Shown piece by piece: positions 1 to 11,450 of a stretch of DNA of 47,869 nt (the stretch's first letter is position 1; every line of letters begins with the position of its first letter). The stretch lies in assembly GCA_003254885.1 (NCBI GenBank), contig QANT01006869.1, positions 1 through 47,869 on the forward strand, read 5' to 3'. The translations under genes and the position numbers were made by a program. The notes under the pieces are model-generated. The model saw only the letters and a program-made list of their open reading frames with translations, was not told the DNA's origin and searched no databases. Source of the stretch: Purshia tridentata. Lineage: Eukaryota; Streptophyta; Magnoliopsida; Rosales; Rosaceae.

Positions 1-360
1 AATACTCACAAAGCACTATCTGAATTTTTTTTTTAGCCACTCAAAATCCCTAAAATTGGCAAACCAAACCTTAGGGGAAAGAAAGCACTTACCCGGAGAA
101 GAAAAACCCATAAAAAACATTGATGATCGGAGAGTGTAGGTAGGGTGGTGTCGCACTTGCAGTGCAAAAGGAGATAGACGTTGGGAGAGAAAGAAGGTGA
201 GAAGAGAGAGAGAGCAGGGGAGAAAACTGAAACCCAAAAGCAAAAATATAACACCCAGGGGCAAAACAGTAATCACACCATAAAAAAGGAATAAAATAGG
301 AAAAGTACTGTTCATAAGCTACCGTATGAACAGTAACTCGACCTCACGGCTTTTAGTATA
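1..360. repeat. Probable transposable-element remnant with terminal hairpin
   Basis: No gene is seen here; the long open frame on the minus strand is low-complexity and pyrimidine-rich. At 306-316 and 325-335 there is a perfect 11-bp inverted repeat (TACTGTTCATA / TATGAACAGTA) with an 8-nt loop. It is followed by an AT-rich tail. A hairpin near the end of a GA-rich repeat is typical of plant non-autonomous elements, but I see no LTR, TSD or coding domain that would give a class. The left end is cut by the window. Confidence 0.35.
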
Positions 361-750
361 TATATAATTTCAGGTTTGCTTTTGTGTGGAACTGCATGAG
401 CATGACACTCAAGTAGACTAGTCATGAGGAGCAGTACTAGTACGTACATGTCCCCATGCCTCAATATTTCTCATACAGTCAATAAAGAAAGGATAAATAA
501 ATTAGTGGATATCGATGATTGAGGGAAGGGAGGGTCAGGACGCGACGTGCTTAGGCAGGCAGTAAGTGTACGGCAATAGAACGGTCAACATCACTGTTCA
601 CTCCGCAAAAAGCTAAAAAGCTAACACTGAAAAAATATACAATTAACCCACTACGTACAGTAACTCTACTAGGTCACACCACTACCAGTATGGGCGGCAG
701 CAGGCTCAGCAGCACCCGTACCCACGTTAATGTCTTCATTATCAATCGAA
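361..750. other. Intergenic spacer, nothing recognised
   Basis: AT-rich spacer without a supported gene, RNA or terminal repeat. A second short copy of the CACTGTTCAC-type motif occurs near 591-601, which suggests related repeat debris. Confidence 0.5.
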
Positions 751-1196
751 AGAGTATTGGGTGGGGCTGGAATGCCACTCACCCAATAAGACTTCCACTT
801 AAATTTTGACAGCTGTCATTTTTTAAATCTAGCTGGACTTGTCAACCTTCTTCATCCTCTTTCTCTTCCGCTTCCTCTTCACGTCAAAAAGGGAGAAAGT
901 TGCAGACACGAATAAAGAAAAGAAAGAAGGGAAAAAAATAAAGAATTAAAAAGCAATAAAACTTAAATCAAAGATGGGATTTTAGAAAACAAAGCAAAAA
1001 AATAAAACCCCAAAAGAAAAATTAAGAAGAGGAGAAAGGTTTTTTTTTTGAGATTAACATTGTATTTGACGAGAAAGCAGAAGAGGACAGAGAGAGAAGA
1101 AGGCTGAGAATTCCAGCTAGATTTAAAAAATGACAGTTGTCAAAATTTAAGTGGAAGTCTTACTGGGTGAGTGGCATTCCAGCCCCATTCAAGACT
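751..1196. mobile_element. MITE-like element with ~85-bp terminal inverted repeats
   Basis: The left arm (about 751-837) and the right arm (about 1112-1196) are inverted copies of each other with only a few mismatches. Both carry GGGGCTGGAATGCCACTCAC at the outer end and TTTTTTAAATCTAGCTGGA at the inner end. The roughly 275-bp core is purine-rich and non-coding. Long arms around a short non-coding core fit a Mutator-like or foldback MITE. I could not find a convincing target-site duplication, so the outer boundaries are approximate. Confidence 0.8.
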
Positions 1197-1369
1197 CTCT
1201 CATACCGTGTCTAGATGTATTGCAGCTAATTCAGATATGTTATAATCGGTTTATATATATTTGTGTTAACTTTGTGTCTACACTTTGTCGAATGTCTACA
1301 AATTTTAAAATTTATAGATAAATTCTTTAGAGAAGGATTGTCTAAAAATATTCATATTCTTATGGTACT

Positions 1370-1541
1370 ATAATTTTAATAATAATATTATATTTATCAC
1401 ATTTTTATATCATAATTTTTATCATTTTATGTGATAATATATATGTCATTTATATATTGAATACTAAAAAAATAAAAATTATTTCTATTATAATAATGAC
1501 ACTGTAAAATAAATATGGTAAAATAGTATTATTATAATTTT
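1370..1541. mobile_element. AT-rich MITE, family shared with 36701-36903
   Basis: The ends are imperfect inverted repeats: TAATTTTAATAATAATATTA at the left, and the complement of TATTATTATAATTTTA at the right. The interior includes ATCACATTTTTATATCATAATTTT and a later ATTGAATACTAAAAAAATAA segment. Both reappear in similar order in the element at 36701-36903, and partly at 11709-11790. The element is short, non-coding and dispersed. Its superfamily is uncertain. Confidence 0.55.
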
Positions 1542-4150
1542 AAATACATAAATTATGACTTTATTGAGTTGGTTTCTTAGCTTCAACCCCAGCTTCTCTT
1601 CTCCCTCTACCAGGTTTTAAAAGTTCATAGCTATTAAAAACTCAATCAATCATAATGGATTCTACTTTCTATTACCAAGCACCTCTGCAGGTTTATTTCA
1701 TTTTGGAAAAAAAGGTCAAGCTAGAGAGAGAAAATTTTGAAATGTAAAAGAAGTAAATCAATTGAAGAGTTGATTTGCAATAATGTACAAAAATTAATGA
1801 ACCAGGGCCCTGAAAAAAATCAGCTCGTTTTAGATATATGACAAGCCATAAGCAAACAAAAAGAAAAACTCCAGAAAACCAAAGCCATTAATGAAATCTT
1901 CCATTATCAGCACACGTACCAGTGTCTGTGTGTGCGACCCACCTGACCCAAATCCAAAACCCATCTTCTACATATGGAGGGTGGTGGATACCGTGGATTA
2001 CGGTGAGAATGGGTGCAGTACTTTATGGTGAGGATGACATTTAGGCTTTTCAAAATAATTGATACATGTGGCTCACAATTTTACAGTATAATATTTGACA
2101 GAAGAGATGGAAAGAAAAAAAAAAAATTATATTTTTAAACATTTATTAAAATGTATTTTAAGTGTATATAGTAGACATGTGTCACAAGTAAAACAAAGAA
2201 GACAGATGAAAAAGACACGAAAAGGAAGCAGCTAACATTCTCATTGTTCTACTTTTCTTTTGGCCATGACATTGCCATTTGTTTTAAACAATCAATTTGG
2301 TCTTTTTAATTTGAGCTTCTGTTCAATTATTTATGTCCACGGTTGATTCAATTTTATAATCAGGTCTTTAATTATAGTCAAGTTTCATTTATAGTTGGGA
2401 ACCTTTTTAAAATAGTGTTTATGAGTGTATTATTGTCAATATACTCTTTCAATTTTAATTTTGAAACCAATATACTCCTTTCGTCAAAGCTATATTACAT
2501 ATTGATTCGTCCAGATTGATTAGGTGATAATTTTTTAGGGGAAAATGTTATTATTTTAAGTATACTTAATCACTTTTGAATGAAATTTGTAATAGATATG
2601 ACGAAATGGCCATACTGGTTTTAAAACTTAAGTGGAGACAATGACACAACCCTATAATATGCATTCTAAATTGACATATGGATTAAAGTTAATGAATTTA
2701 ATAAAAAAATTCCCTTTACAATTATGATAAATTGAAAATTATTATTTGTTAACTGTTTTATAACATAAAGACTGAACTATATTGTAAATGAAATCTAATA
2801 TAAAATATTAAACTTACTACATGAATCTTTTAATAAATTATTCATCCACCCTTCTTTTTTTGTTATATATGCTTGGCTTTGTAATCTTGTAAATTATTAT
2901 TTTTTGTGGTTGCATAACTCCTAGTTCCTTGCTAATTAATTTATCATGGTTTAGTCAACAATGTTCAAAGGGTGGCCTCTAGAGTAGTACTCACAAATTA
3001 GGAAAATACCAAATTGATTTTTTGGTTTCTTTTTTGGTCAAGAGTTTGAGTTAGTTTTTAATTTAGTCTTTGAAATTTTAAAATTTTCAATAAGATTCAT
3101 TAATTCATTTAATCTAAGTCCCCGAATAAATAAGCCAATTATTAGTTAAACGAATATGTTGACTTCTGACGTAATCCTAATTCCCATAAAGGTGGTAGTT
3201 TCCAAATTAACTTGGAAGTCAAATCACAGAGATCAAATCAAACCTGTGCATTGAGTGATTTTTGTTTAGAAAGTTGGAAATTTGGAGACATTACATCATT
3301 TGAAGCAAAATACGAAGATCTCACTTTAGAGGGAATAAGCTTTAGAGGTCACATTATTTACTTACTTTAGAGGTTATTAAGCAATTAATCTATAATTATG
3401 ACAAGCATTTGGGCTAATCACTTAAACTAACCCACTAATCCCAAGAGCTTACCTATGAGCCACACACACTTTATCCAACCAAACCTTCTGATGTTTGGAC
3501 CTCGCAGATTGAAAGAAAAAATATCCAACTTTGAAGCTTGGTGCGCAGCTCATCTAGTTTGTGTGATTTGTCCCTAGGTTTTTAATTGATTGTTACTATT
3601 GTTTTTGGTGGGATATATTTATTACTAATTGTTTGATTGTAAACTATTTAAGTAAAATATATAAATTCTTTAAAAGGAGGTTAATTAAGTACCATTAACG
3701 AGTAACTCAGCTTGAGCTTTACACCAATCCACGTGTGAGAGAGATAGAGAGTTGCAATAACCAATAAAGGAACAAATCTCAAAAATAAAAAATAAAAAGC
3801 CCATATATGTCCCAATGCTTCCCTGCACCTCAACATTTGAGCTTCACTTCACCGTGGTAAACCTTTTTACAGCAAGTATAGGGCAATGGCATGGAAAACA
3901 GCAAGAGGGTTTGCTTCACCATAAAAGGCTCTTCCTTGTTCCACACTTCCACAAACATTCTCTCTCTCTCTCTCTCTCTCTCTACAACCCATTGGTGGCT
4001 TTTTAGTTCCCACACCCTCTAAAGTCCAAAGTGTGCAGTCTCCAAGCCCCAGACTCATCACAGTGGTAGTGGTAAGTAAGTAAAAAAAATAAAAATAAAA
4101 ACTAACCAATCAAAAATTAAAATCTCATTCCACCTAATCCAATCCTCCAT
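1542..4150. other. Intergenic spacer upstream of the MADS gene
   Basis: About 2.6 kb, AT-rich, with no supported gene. Short open frames near 3815-4109 are read through a CT microsatellite and lack any domain. The spacer probably holds distal regulatory sequence of the SVP-like gene and old repeat debris. Confidence 0.5.
3958..3982. repeat. CT microsatellite upstream of the MADS gene
   Basis: A run of about twelve CT units, roughly 560 bp before the ATG of the MADS gene. CT/GA tracts are common in plant core promoters and leaders. A regulatory role is inference. Confidence 0.8.
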
Positions 4151-4541
4151 TATCCTTGCTCTCTCTTTCACTTTTATGTTTCCATGCGGTCCACTTTGTT
4201 TCTTGGTCTGTGGATCTAGAGGTCTCTTTCTCTCCTTCTATCTTTTGATCTAAAATTAGTCATGACTTTCGTTTTTAGGGTTTGGCCAGAGATTCTTGCC
4301 TAAATTTGGCAAAAATGCCACCACTTCTCACACCCTTTGCCTTGTAATCTAACTCTCAAACAAAAACGCTGCCGTATTATATCCTTGCCTTTTCTGGTTC
4401 GTTTTTGCTCATTATACGCTGGTTTATTCCCTGACTAAAGGAGGAAAAGTTGCAGAATAAGGAAAGAGTTTCATTTTATCTTTGCTTGTTTATTTTTTCC
4501 AGGGAAAATAAAATTAAGGAGAAGATCGAGAGAATTTAATT
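4151..4541 (+). promoter_or_regulatory. Probable promoter and 5' leader of the SVP-like gene
   Basis: A CT-rich stretch leads into the start codon at 4542. It has T-rich blocks such as that around 4480-4500 and a leader GAAAATAAAATTAAGGAGAAG just before the gene. I do not see a clear TATA box, and the transcription start cannot be placed from sequence. Confidence 0.3.
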
Positions 4542-7121
4542 ATGGCTCGGGAGAAGATTCAGATCAAGAAGATCGACAACGCGACGGCGAGGCAGGTGAC
4601 GTTCTCGAAGCGGCGGAGGGGGCTTTTAAAGAAGGCGGAGGAGCTCTCCGTTCTCTGCGACGCCGATATCGCCCTCATCATTTTCTCTTCCACCGGAAAG
4701 CTCTTTGATTACGCCAGCTCAAGGTCTCTCTCTCTCTCTCTCTCTCTTGTGAATTTTGTACCATATGAGTGATGAAATAGTACATTAAATCAGTAAGGCA
4801 TTATTGTTGTTGGGGTCTAGGTCTGCATCACCAAGTAGTTGTTAGCTAAGCTAGAGAGTTTCAGTTGCTAGCTGGTTGTGTCTAGTTCTTCTTACTTTAG
4901 AACCAGCTTGAGCATATATGGGTTTATTTTATTTTATTTAAAATAAAAAACTTGACATGTTTTTTAATGCAAATGAGCTGGGCTGGGACAAAAAATGCAA
5001 GTATATACAAAATTTGCTAGTCATCTGATAATAATCAAAATTAAGAAAGCATAAATTGGAGGTTTTTTTGTGTGTGTGTTTGTCTTGCTAGCTATTGGCC
5101 CTTCAACAAACTCAGGTATTTCAGAATCTCATTAAAGAAAGAAAAAAGGATTTACCGAGGAAAATCTTTGAAAAGATGTAAAACTAGGGTATTAATTATT
5201 AGCTCCACTGCAACCCATGATGAAGAAGTAAAATTTGCTTTTTAAGCCCAAAAAAATTAAAAAAGAATTATCTCGCATTGTATATTATTTAGTTTAATTT
5301 CTTATATATGTTGGGATGGATACCTTGGGCTGATATGTTAATGTACTGATGTCAATGGGTCACATCTATATTTTACGTATCAAATTACATATATAATTAA
5401 ATCAAGTTTAAGGCAGCTATTGATTGATATATAGATTTGTTTTGAAAAAGTCTCCCTCTATATATATAGGGGTTTGTGACAATGTTTAGAAATAATGTCT
5501 TGGCCGGACAAGGAGAAAATATCTAGTAGTAAAAGGCTCAATTAGAATTTGTTTGATAATATATATATGAACCTTAATAGTTTGTGTAAGTTCATGCATG
5601 CAATATTCTATATACACATAATATATGGCAAGATGTCAGAGTTTGTAACCCTAGTGGTAGATCATGAGTGTTTATCCTCATCACACCCCTTTTTGCCTTC
5701 TTTGAATCTAAAAGAATACATATATATGGCAAGATTTACACAGATATATTACAATTTTAAGTTCAAAAGTGTGACAATTTTTACTAAAATATAGATTACA
5801 TCTTTGACATGCTAAACCAAACGATTTTAATTTCTAAAATATGGAACATCTTTTTATGTCTTATTTTACTCATCTCTTGTTATATTTTACTTACTACGTA
5901 CAATTGTTTCGAAGCTATAATTAATCTCTAGCTATTGCTTTTCTCTTATGAAGCATGAAGGAAATTATTGAAAGACACAACTTGCACTCAAAGAATCTCC
6001 AGAAACTAGAACAACCTTCTCTTGAGTTACAGGTTGGTACTCTCTACATATATTATTTATACATAGATTGAGTACCACATCAATTTAGCGTGTGCATCAT
6101 GAATGTGTGGTACCTCTTTTTCTTTGTACGTAGCTTGTGTGAGTGAATTAATGATCGATGATTACCAGATCTATTTTATGCTTGCTTGATTAGATTCACA
6201 TTAATTAGTGTCTAATTCATCTAGGCATCTCCTGGAAGCAACGAGCCTACACTCAGGTTGTAAAAACTTACATAATGCCAGTTCGGCACCATCATATATG
6301 TGAACTTGAAACACTGGCAACATAACAAGTTTTGAAAAATGGTGATTTGTAATAAGTGTCTATATTACCAATGAGGGTTTAGTCGAGTGGTTAGCACGTG
6401 GTTTGTTCCTGGTATGAGGTTCGATTTTTCAAAAGTACCTATTTAGGTATTTACTAGTGTTTCTTGTCTCCCAAAAATTGTAGGGTTGAGCTGGTATAAG
6501 TTTATAACTGTCAAATTGAAAAGGGGGGAAATGCATTAACTTTATCACCCACTTTTAACATGAATTCTGTATTTCAGTCCTTGCTATTTTTCGTTTATCT
6601 TTACGGTTAGTTTGCATCCTGACTTCTTATAATCATAATGTGAATTTTAAATGAGTAATTCTTTGGTTTGTTGTTCTCTATACATGTCTTATGCTTTTAC
6701 TGTATATAATTAACAATGATCAGACTGAAGAGTATTTGAATTTATCTCGAATTAATTATTAGCAATCCTATATTTCATTTTTGTCATTTGCGTAATTCAT
6801 GAAATAATTACTTATTCTTATGTAGCTAGTGGAGAACAACAACCACTCCATGTTGAGCAAGGAAATTTCAGCGAAAAGTTACCAACTTAGGTATATATAT
6901 ATATAAGTCTTGGTTTTAAAATAGTAATAATAATTAGTTGTCTATACTCCATGATTAATTTAGATGTAAACTCCTTGTAATATAGGCAGATGAGGGGAGA
7001 AGAACTCCATGGATTAAATCTGGAAGAACTACAACACCTGGAGAAGTCCCTTGAAGCTGGATTGGGCCGAGTGATTGAGAAAAAGGTCTGTGTTTGATTA
7101 TTGTCATATATTGTTCAATGG

Positions 7122-7152
<31 letters not shown>

Positions 7153-8455
7153 ATTAATGGGCCGGAATCTTTTATGTGTTTCTATTTCAGAGTGAAAAGA
7201 TTATGAAAGAGATCAGCCAGCTTCAAAGAAATGTGAGATGCCTTCGACTATTGAATATTGCGGATCAGATCAATGTTTTGAACTGCATGCATAAATCCTT
7301 ATGCACACACAATGATAAGGGACACAGAAGTCATATGAGAGTACATGCATCACACCAATCTCACCGACAAATTTAAACCGTTAAATAAGCTTACAATGTA
7401 TATCAAACTATGTCATTGTGCAGTTGAGAGGAGAAGCTTATAAGTTTAATCTCACCTTGCATCTTGTGCTCCGGTTTTCAAGGGGCTAGAATTCTTTAAA
7501 AAAAATCAGTTCCAATCTTCTAACACATGCCATGCGTTACATGCATATATATATATGTAAGATAGTTTATGATTCATTGCATGATTTCTTCTCCGCGTAC
7601 TTGCCTTGACTTGTCACAAATCACCAGTTTTTAATTTCTTGAGATGAACTTTGTGAAATGTGCAGGCGGTGCAGTTGATCGAAGAGAATGAACGATTAAA
7701 ACAAGTATATGTAAGAACTCTCTATTAGTTTCTCATCATCTATATTTATATATGTTTTGATTCTTAAATTTGGCCAATGGTTTTCTCGGTATGATGCTCT
7801 TGTTGAAGGTGGCGGAGACAACTAATGGCCAGAGGCCGTGGGTTCGGGTTGCTGATTCGGAGAACATGATAACGGGGGAGGGTCAGTCATCAGAGTCCGT
7901 CACTAACCTCTGCGACTCTACTAGCGCTCCTCAAGACTATGACAGCTCAGATACGTCTCTCAAATTAGGGTACGTTTAGTTTATATAATATTTCCTCATA
8001 TCTTGCATTAATTTCTATTAATATATATATGTGACCATGCATTAATTTCTATTAATATATTACCATGCATTAATTTCTATTAATATATTACCATGCATTA
8101 ATTCGTAGACAATTCTTGGCTACAGGCCAGCTATCTTGTGATTACCGTTTAATTTGCGATTCAAAAATTGTTTTGGAAAGTTTATTCCTTTTTTTTATAA
8201 TTTCTATTAATATATATATGTGACCATGCATTTATTTCTATTAATATATTACCATGCATTAATTCATAGACAATTCTTCTTGTGATTACGGTTTAATTTG
8301 CGATTCAAAAATTGTTTTGGAAAGTTTATTCCTTTTTTTTTGCTCTGGCCAAAAATCAGACTGCCTTCTTTACCTCAAGTTAATTTTTAAATTTGCTCAA
8401 ATGGTATTTTACCTTTTTCTCATTTTTCTTTCGTAGGCTGCCGTACACTGGTTGA
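4542..8455 (+). CDS. SVP: SVP/JOINTLESS/AGL24-like MIKC MADS-box transcription factor (8 exons)
   Basis: This is a nuclear MIKC-type MADS factor of the SVP/AGL24/JOINTLESS clade, which controls flowering time, inflorescence identity or bud dormancy. My exons are 4542-4723, 5954-6032, 6826-6890, 6986-7085, 7191-7232, 7666-7710, 7809-7969 and 8437-8455. All phases join, giving about 230 aa. Exon 1 is the MADS domain (residues 1-60), starting [13 protein letters not shown] and including [12 protein letters not shown]. Exons 2-6 give the I region and the K-box leucine heptads (residues about 75-170, with QMRGEEL and LEKSLEAGL). Exon 7 carries the clade's C-terminal motif [10 protein letters not shown] and SSDTSLKLG, and exon 8 ends LPYTG. 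Exon sizes 79/65/100/42 match the usual SVP structure. Exon 6 may instead end at 7704, because GT at 7705 is also in frame and would drop two residues. The exon 1 donor lies in a CT repeat. It is intact, and I see no break in the frame. Confidence 0.93.
4725..4748 (+). repeat. CT microsatellite at the 5' splice site of MADS exon 1
   Basis: The intron 1 donor is AG|GTCTCTCT..., so the (CT)n tract starts inside the splice site itself. The phase of exon 2 (C then ATG AAG) fixes the donor at 4724. If the intron is retained, the frame continues to a stop at 4770, giving a 76-residue MADS-domain-only product. Confidence 0.85.
6371..6520 (+). mobile_element. tRNA-derived SINE-like insertion in MADS intron 2
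   Basis: A pol III box A-like block, TTTAGTCGAGTGGTTAGCAC (6378-6397), is followed about 20 nt later by a box B-like GAGGTTCGATTTTTC (6416-6430). Spacing and order match the internal promoter of a tRNA-derived SINE. The rest (through GGGTTGAGCTGGTATAAG) is non-coding and fades into T/A-rich sequence. It cannot be a tRNA gene because the acceptor stem is absent. The ends are estimates. Confidence 0.55.
7121..7152. repeat. CT then TA microsatellite in MADS intron 4
   Basis: About ten CT units run directly into a short TA run, some 40 bp before the exon 5 acceptor (cag at 7188-7190). The CT run may serve as the polypyrimidine tract. Confidence 0.7.
8004..8340. repeat. Tandem duplication in MADS intron 7
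   Basis: A block starting near 8010 and running to 8196 is repeated, shorter, at 8198-8340. Both contain TAATTTCTATTAATATATATATGTGACCATGCAT, ATTC(G/A)TAGACAATTCTT, and GTTTAATTTGCGATTCAAAAATTGTTTTGGAAAG, and end in a T run. The first copy also holds three 30-bp sub-repeats (ATGCATTAATTTCTATTAATATATTACC type). The near-identity points to a recent event. Confidence 0.85.
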
Positions 8456-8764
8456 TTGGGAGTAGGTAGGTCAACAAAGGAAGATGAGATGTGAATGTAT
8501 CCTTTAATTTCATATAAGGGCTGTTTAAATTCTTAAATTTCACTTTGGATCTGGATTTCAAATAAAATTCATGTATCTGAAATTTTATTGTTTGGATATA
8601 AAATTTAAAGATGTTAGCTTTTTATTTAGAATTTTAATATAATGAATTTTTTTTTAATGATTTTAAGAATTTAAACATATGATTAAAAATAAGAAATTTG
8701 ATTCTTATACTAATAGCTAAAATAGACAATCAAATATAAATATAGATTTTAGCTTTTGTTCGAG

Positions 8765-9115
8765 GATTTCATTTGTGTGTGTGAGTTTAGGGGTTCAAAA
8801 CCTAGCTACCATACTTTGTTTTTACCTTTTAGAAAATAAAACATGAGCAAGGAGGAGTTTGCCTGAAGGTATTGTCAGAACAGGGAATGTGAGGATTTCA
8901 GTTTTAATTTATTTTTCTGACAATTTAGGTATTAAATATATAATTACGAATAAAATAAATATTTAAAATAGACATTTAACACAAACATATGTTTAACTTA
9001 ATTGGTTGAGTTATTTTGGTGTGTATGATTGGAGATTCGAACCCTAGCTAGCAACCACACTTTGTATTTATTTTTTAGAAAATTAAACATGGAGAAAGGA
9101 GGAGATCAGCCAGGG
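8765..9115. repeat. Pair of diverged ~100-bp repeats downstream of the MADS gene
   Basis: The segment at about 8775-8860 (GTGTGTGAG...GGGGTTCAAAACCTAGCTACCA...TTTTAGAAAATAAAACATG) is repeated at about 9020-9105 (GTGTGTATG...GAGATTCGAACCCTAGCTAGCA...TTTTTAGAAAATTAAACATG). The TTCGAACCCTA core resembles a tRNA box B. The pair may be two SINE tails or one local duplication. Confidence 0.5.
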
Positions 9116-9291
9116 TTGGGTTAGAGAAGAGAAGTTTATAAATTTAGGCCGAGCTCAAATTCATGCCTTAAATTGAATCAAAATTGACGAATTTGGATGT
9201 GAGGATTCCAAATCCAAAATGGGCTCAACTGTTGTGAAGTAATTATTTTTCTCAAAATATGAGCTATGGTATGTTGTCGCTTACACCGTAA

Positions 9292-9753
9292 GGGCCTGTT
9301 TGGTTTCTGAAATTGATTTCCTAGGAAATCAATTTCTATGTATTTTTCAAAAGTAAGAGAATGTAAGATTACATTTCACTTTTTGGTAATGTTAGGAAAA
9401 TCAACCAATAACTCCTTTTTTATTTCCATTTCCTTGTTTGGTTTGTGTAGGAAAATGAAATAAAATTGATCTAATTTTTCATTATATCCTTATTTATTAA
9501 ATACAAGCAATATTTATTTTAATTTATTTTAAAAATTTCAGGGTTAATTTAATAAATAGAAAAAGCAATAAATGTTTTTCCAAGAGGGGAGAAATAAAAA
9601 CCCAAGCTCTAGCAAGGGTTTCATTTTTCCCTCCAATAAGGGAAATCATTTTCCTTGGGTTAGGAAATGATTTTCTTTTCATGTACTTATCAAACAATGG
9701 AATGAAATTGATTTCTCATTCTCAAGCCTCCAAAACTTAAACCAAACAGACCC
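9292..9753. mobile_element. PIF/Harbinger (Tourist-type) MITE with TAA target duplication
   Basis: The element begins GGGCCTGTTTGGTTT and ends with AAACCAAACAGACCC, a 15-bp terminal inverted repeat with one mismatch. It is flanked by TAA on both sides (9289-9291 and 9754-9756), as expected for the three-base TTA/TAA duplication of PIF/Harbinger elements. The 462-bp interior is non-coding. It has a subterminal inverted repeat based on GAAATTGATTTC / GAAATCAATTTC. No transposase is present, so movement would need a partner in trans. Confidence 0.88.
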
Positions 9754-11062
9754 TAAGTGTTATATATGAGTTGCAACATGAGATGAATCCCATAATAAAA
9801 TCCATACAATGTGCTTACACAGTTTTGTTTGTGATTCAAAATTAGTTCTAAAAAAAATTCTTATTTATTTCATTTATAAATATCATAAATTAAAAAAGAA
9901 AAGAGTATTCAAAAAAGTGCCATACATGAGTTTATATTTATCGTAATCCGTGAAAGTTGTGCTCGTGCAACGAATATTACGAGAGTGTATTCAATTAGGA
10001 TTTTAATGGACTTTTGTAGAGTTTTTTTAAGTCATTGACTTTGATAGAATTTATTGATTTTTAAGGATTTTTATAAACTCTATATAGACTTTGATGGAAT
10101 TTTATGTAGATTTTAACAGAATTTGTTAGACTTTTCTCATAGACTTTAATAGATTTTTATAGACTTTATAATAACTTTGATAGAGTTTGGTAGAGTTTTT
10201 TTATTTTTTATTTTATGATTTTTCTTGATATTTTGTTATTATAGCAGTGTAGTTAAGTTCTACCATTACAATCCTATTCTCATTCATGATTATTGCCAGA
10301 CCAGGAATGACATGCCCATACCCCAAATTTACAAGCTTGTATAGAATTGTTTCTTGCAACCTATTTCCAAAATAAACCTTGTAGTTGCCTTCAACTTTAG
10401 GAGAAGACAATGCGCACAGGTTTTAGATTGATTCAGTGACTTCAATATATTAGTAACTCTTACCTTACGAACCCTAATATCACATATTACGATATTCTTA
10501 TTCAGTAATTTAAATATATAACAATTTAAAGATTATATTAATTATAATTTATCATTATATGTATTATAATATAAAATGTTGGCTGCAATCTTCTCCAAAC
10601 AATAGAACCATATATCGGAATACCATACAATATATACCTATATATATAAATATATTCATATACGTAGTTATTGAAGGTTATGGCCATTTGAGTCAAGGAT
10701 TGTGTTAATATTATTACTCATTTCTATGTGAGCAAAGCATCAATGTTATGTTGGATTGTGTTTTTTCATATTAATTTTATTTGACAACCAAGCCATGTGA
10801 TTTATTTATTAAACAAATGGTTAGTTTTTATTTTCATCAAGCATAGCTAACTCTTGTTCTCTCTGTTAATAACTTATATACAGAATTGGGAGTATTAAAG
10901 TTTGTTTAAAAAAAAAAAATTGGATATATGAAAGTGACAATATTACAAAAAGTTAATTTTGATAAATTGGGGCCGACTTTGATGTTAAAGAAATAACTAC
11001 ATTTTTATTTTTATTTTTTTTATATAGCCTTATAAATATTTGAAATTAATATAAGAAATATA

Positions 11063-11205
11063 TATATTTTAAATTCTTTGAAATCTGTAAGAGGAAAGTC
11101 GGAGAATCATTGACTTTGATATAACATAGTTTACATATTTTAAATCCTTTGAAATCTGCGGGAGAAAGGCTGGGGAATCATTGACTTTGATATAACATAG
11201 TTTAC
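11063..11205. repeat. Two-copy ~70-bp tandem repeat
   Basis: Two adjacent copies (about 11063-11133 and 11134-11205) share TATTTTAAAT(T/C)CTTTGAAATCTG and GAATCATTGACTTTGATATAACATAGTTTACA. They differ at a few positions. They lie inside the inverted-ended element. Confidence 0.8.
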
Positions 11206-11274
11206 ACTCAAAAGTCCACGAAAGTCTATCATTTAATGAATTCTTTATAAGTCAATGACTTTTTGAATACCACA

Positions 11275-11450
11275 CAATTTTTATAGACTCTTTAGAAGTC
11301 TTAATTGAATACTAGTAGATTTTTATAGACTATTTAAAACTCTTAATTGAATACTACTAGACTTTTATAGACTTTTTAAAAAGTTTTGATTGAATACCAC
11401 TAGACTTTTATAAACTCTTTAAAAGTCTTGATTGAATACTATATGACTTT
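11275..11450. repeat. Four-copy ~44-bp tandem array in the element's right arm
   Basis: Units starting near 11278, 11322, 11365 and 11408 share TTTTATAGACTCTTTAAAAGTCTTGATTGAATACTACTAGA with changes. Each contains a small palindromic AGACTnTTTAnAAGTCT. Such arrays are typical of subterminal transposase-binding regions. That role is inference. Confidence 0.75.

Noticed and set aside
16..315. 99-codon minus-strand open frame at the left edge
   Set aside because: Pyrimidine-rich low-complexity translation inside a repeat-like region with a terminal hairpin; no domain and no promoter.
6371..6440. Possible tRNA gene in MADS intron 2
   Set aside because: Box A- and B-like motifs are present but no acceptor stem or anticodon arm can be folded; better explained as a SINE.
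7176..7376. 66-codon frame starting at the MADS exon 5
   Set aside because: This is exon 5 read through the intron; only the first 42 nt from 7191 are coding.
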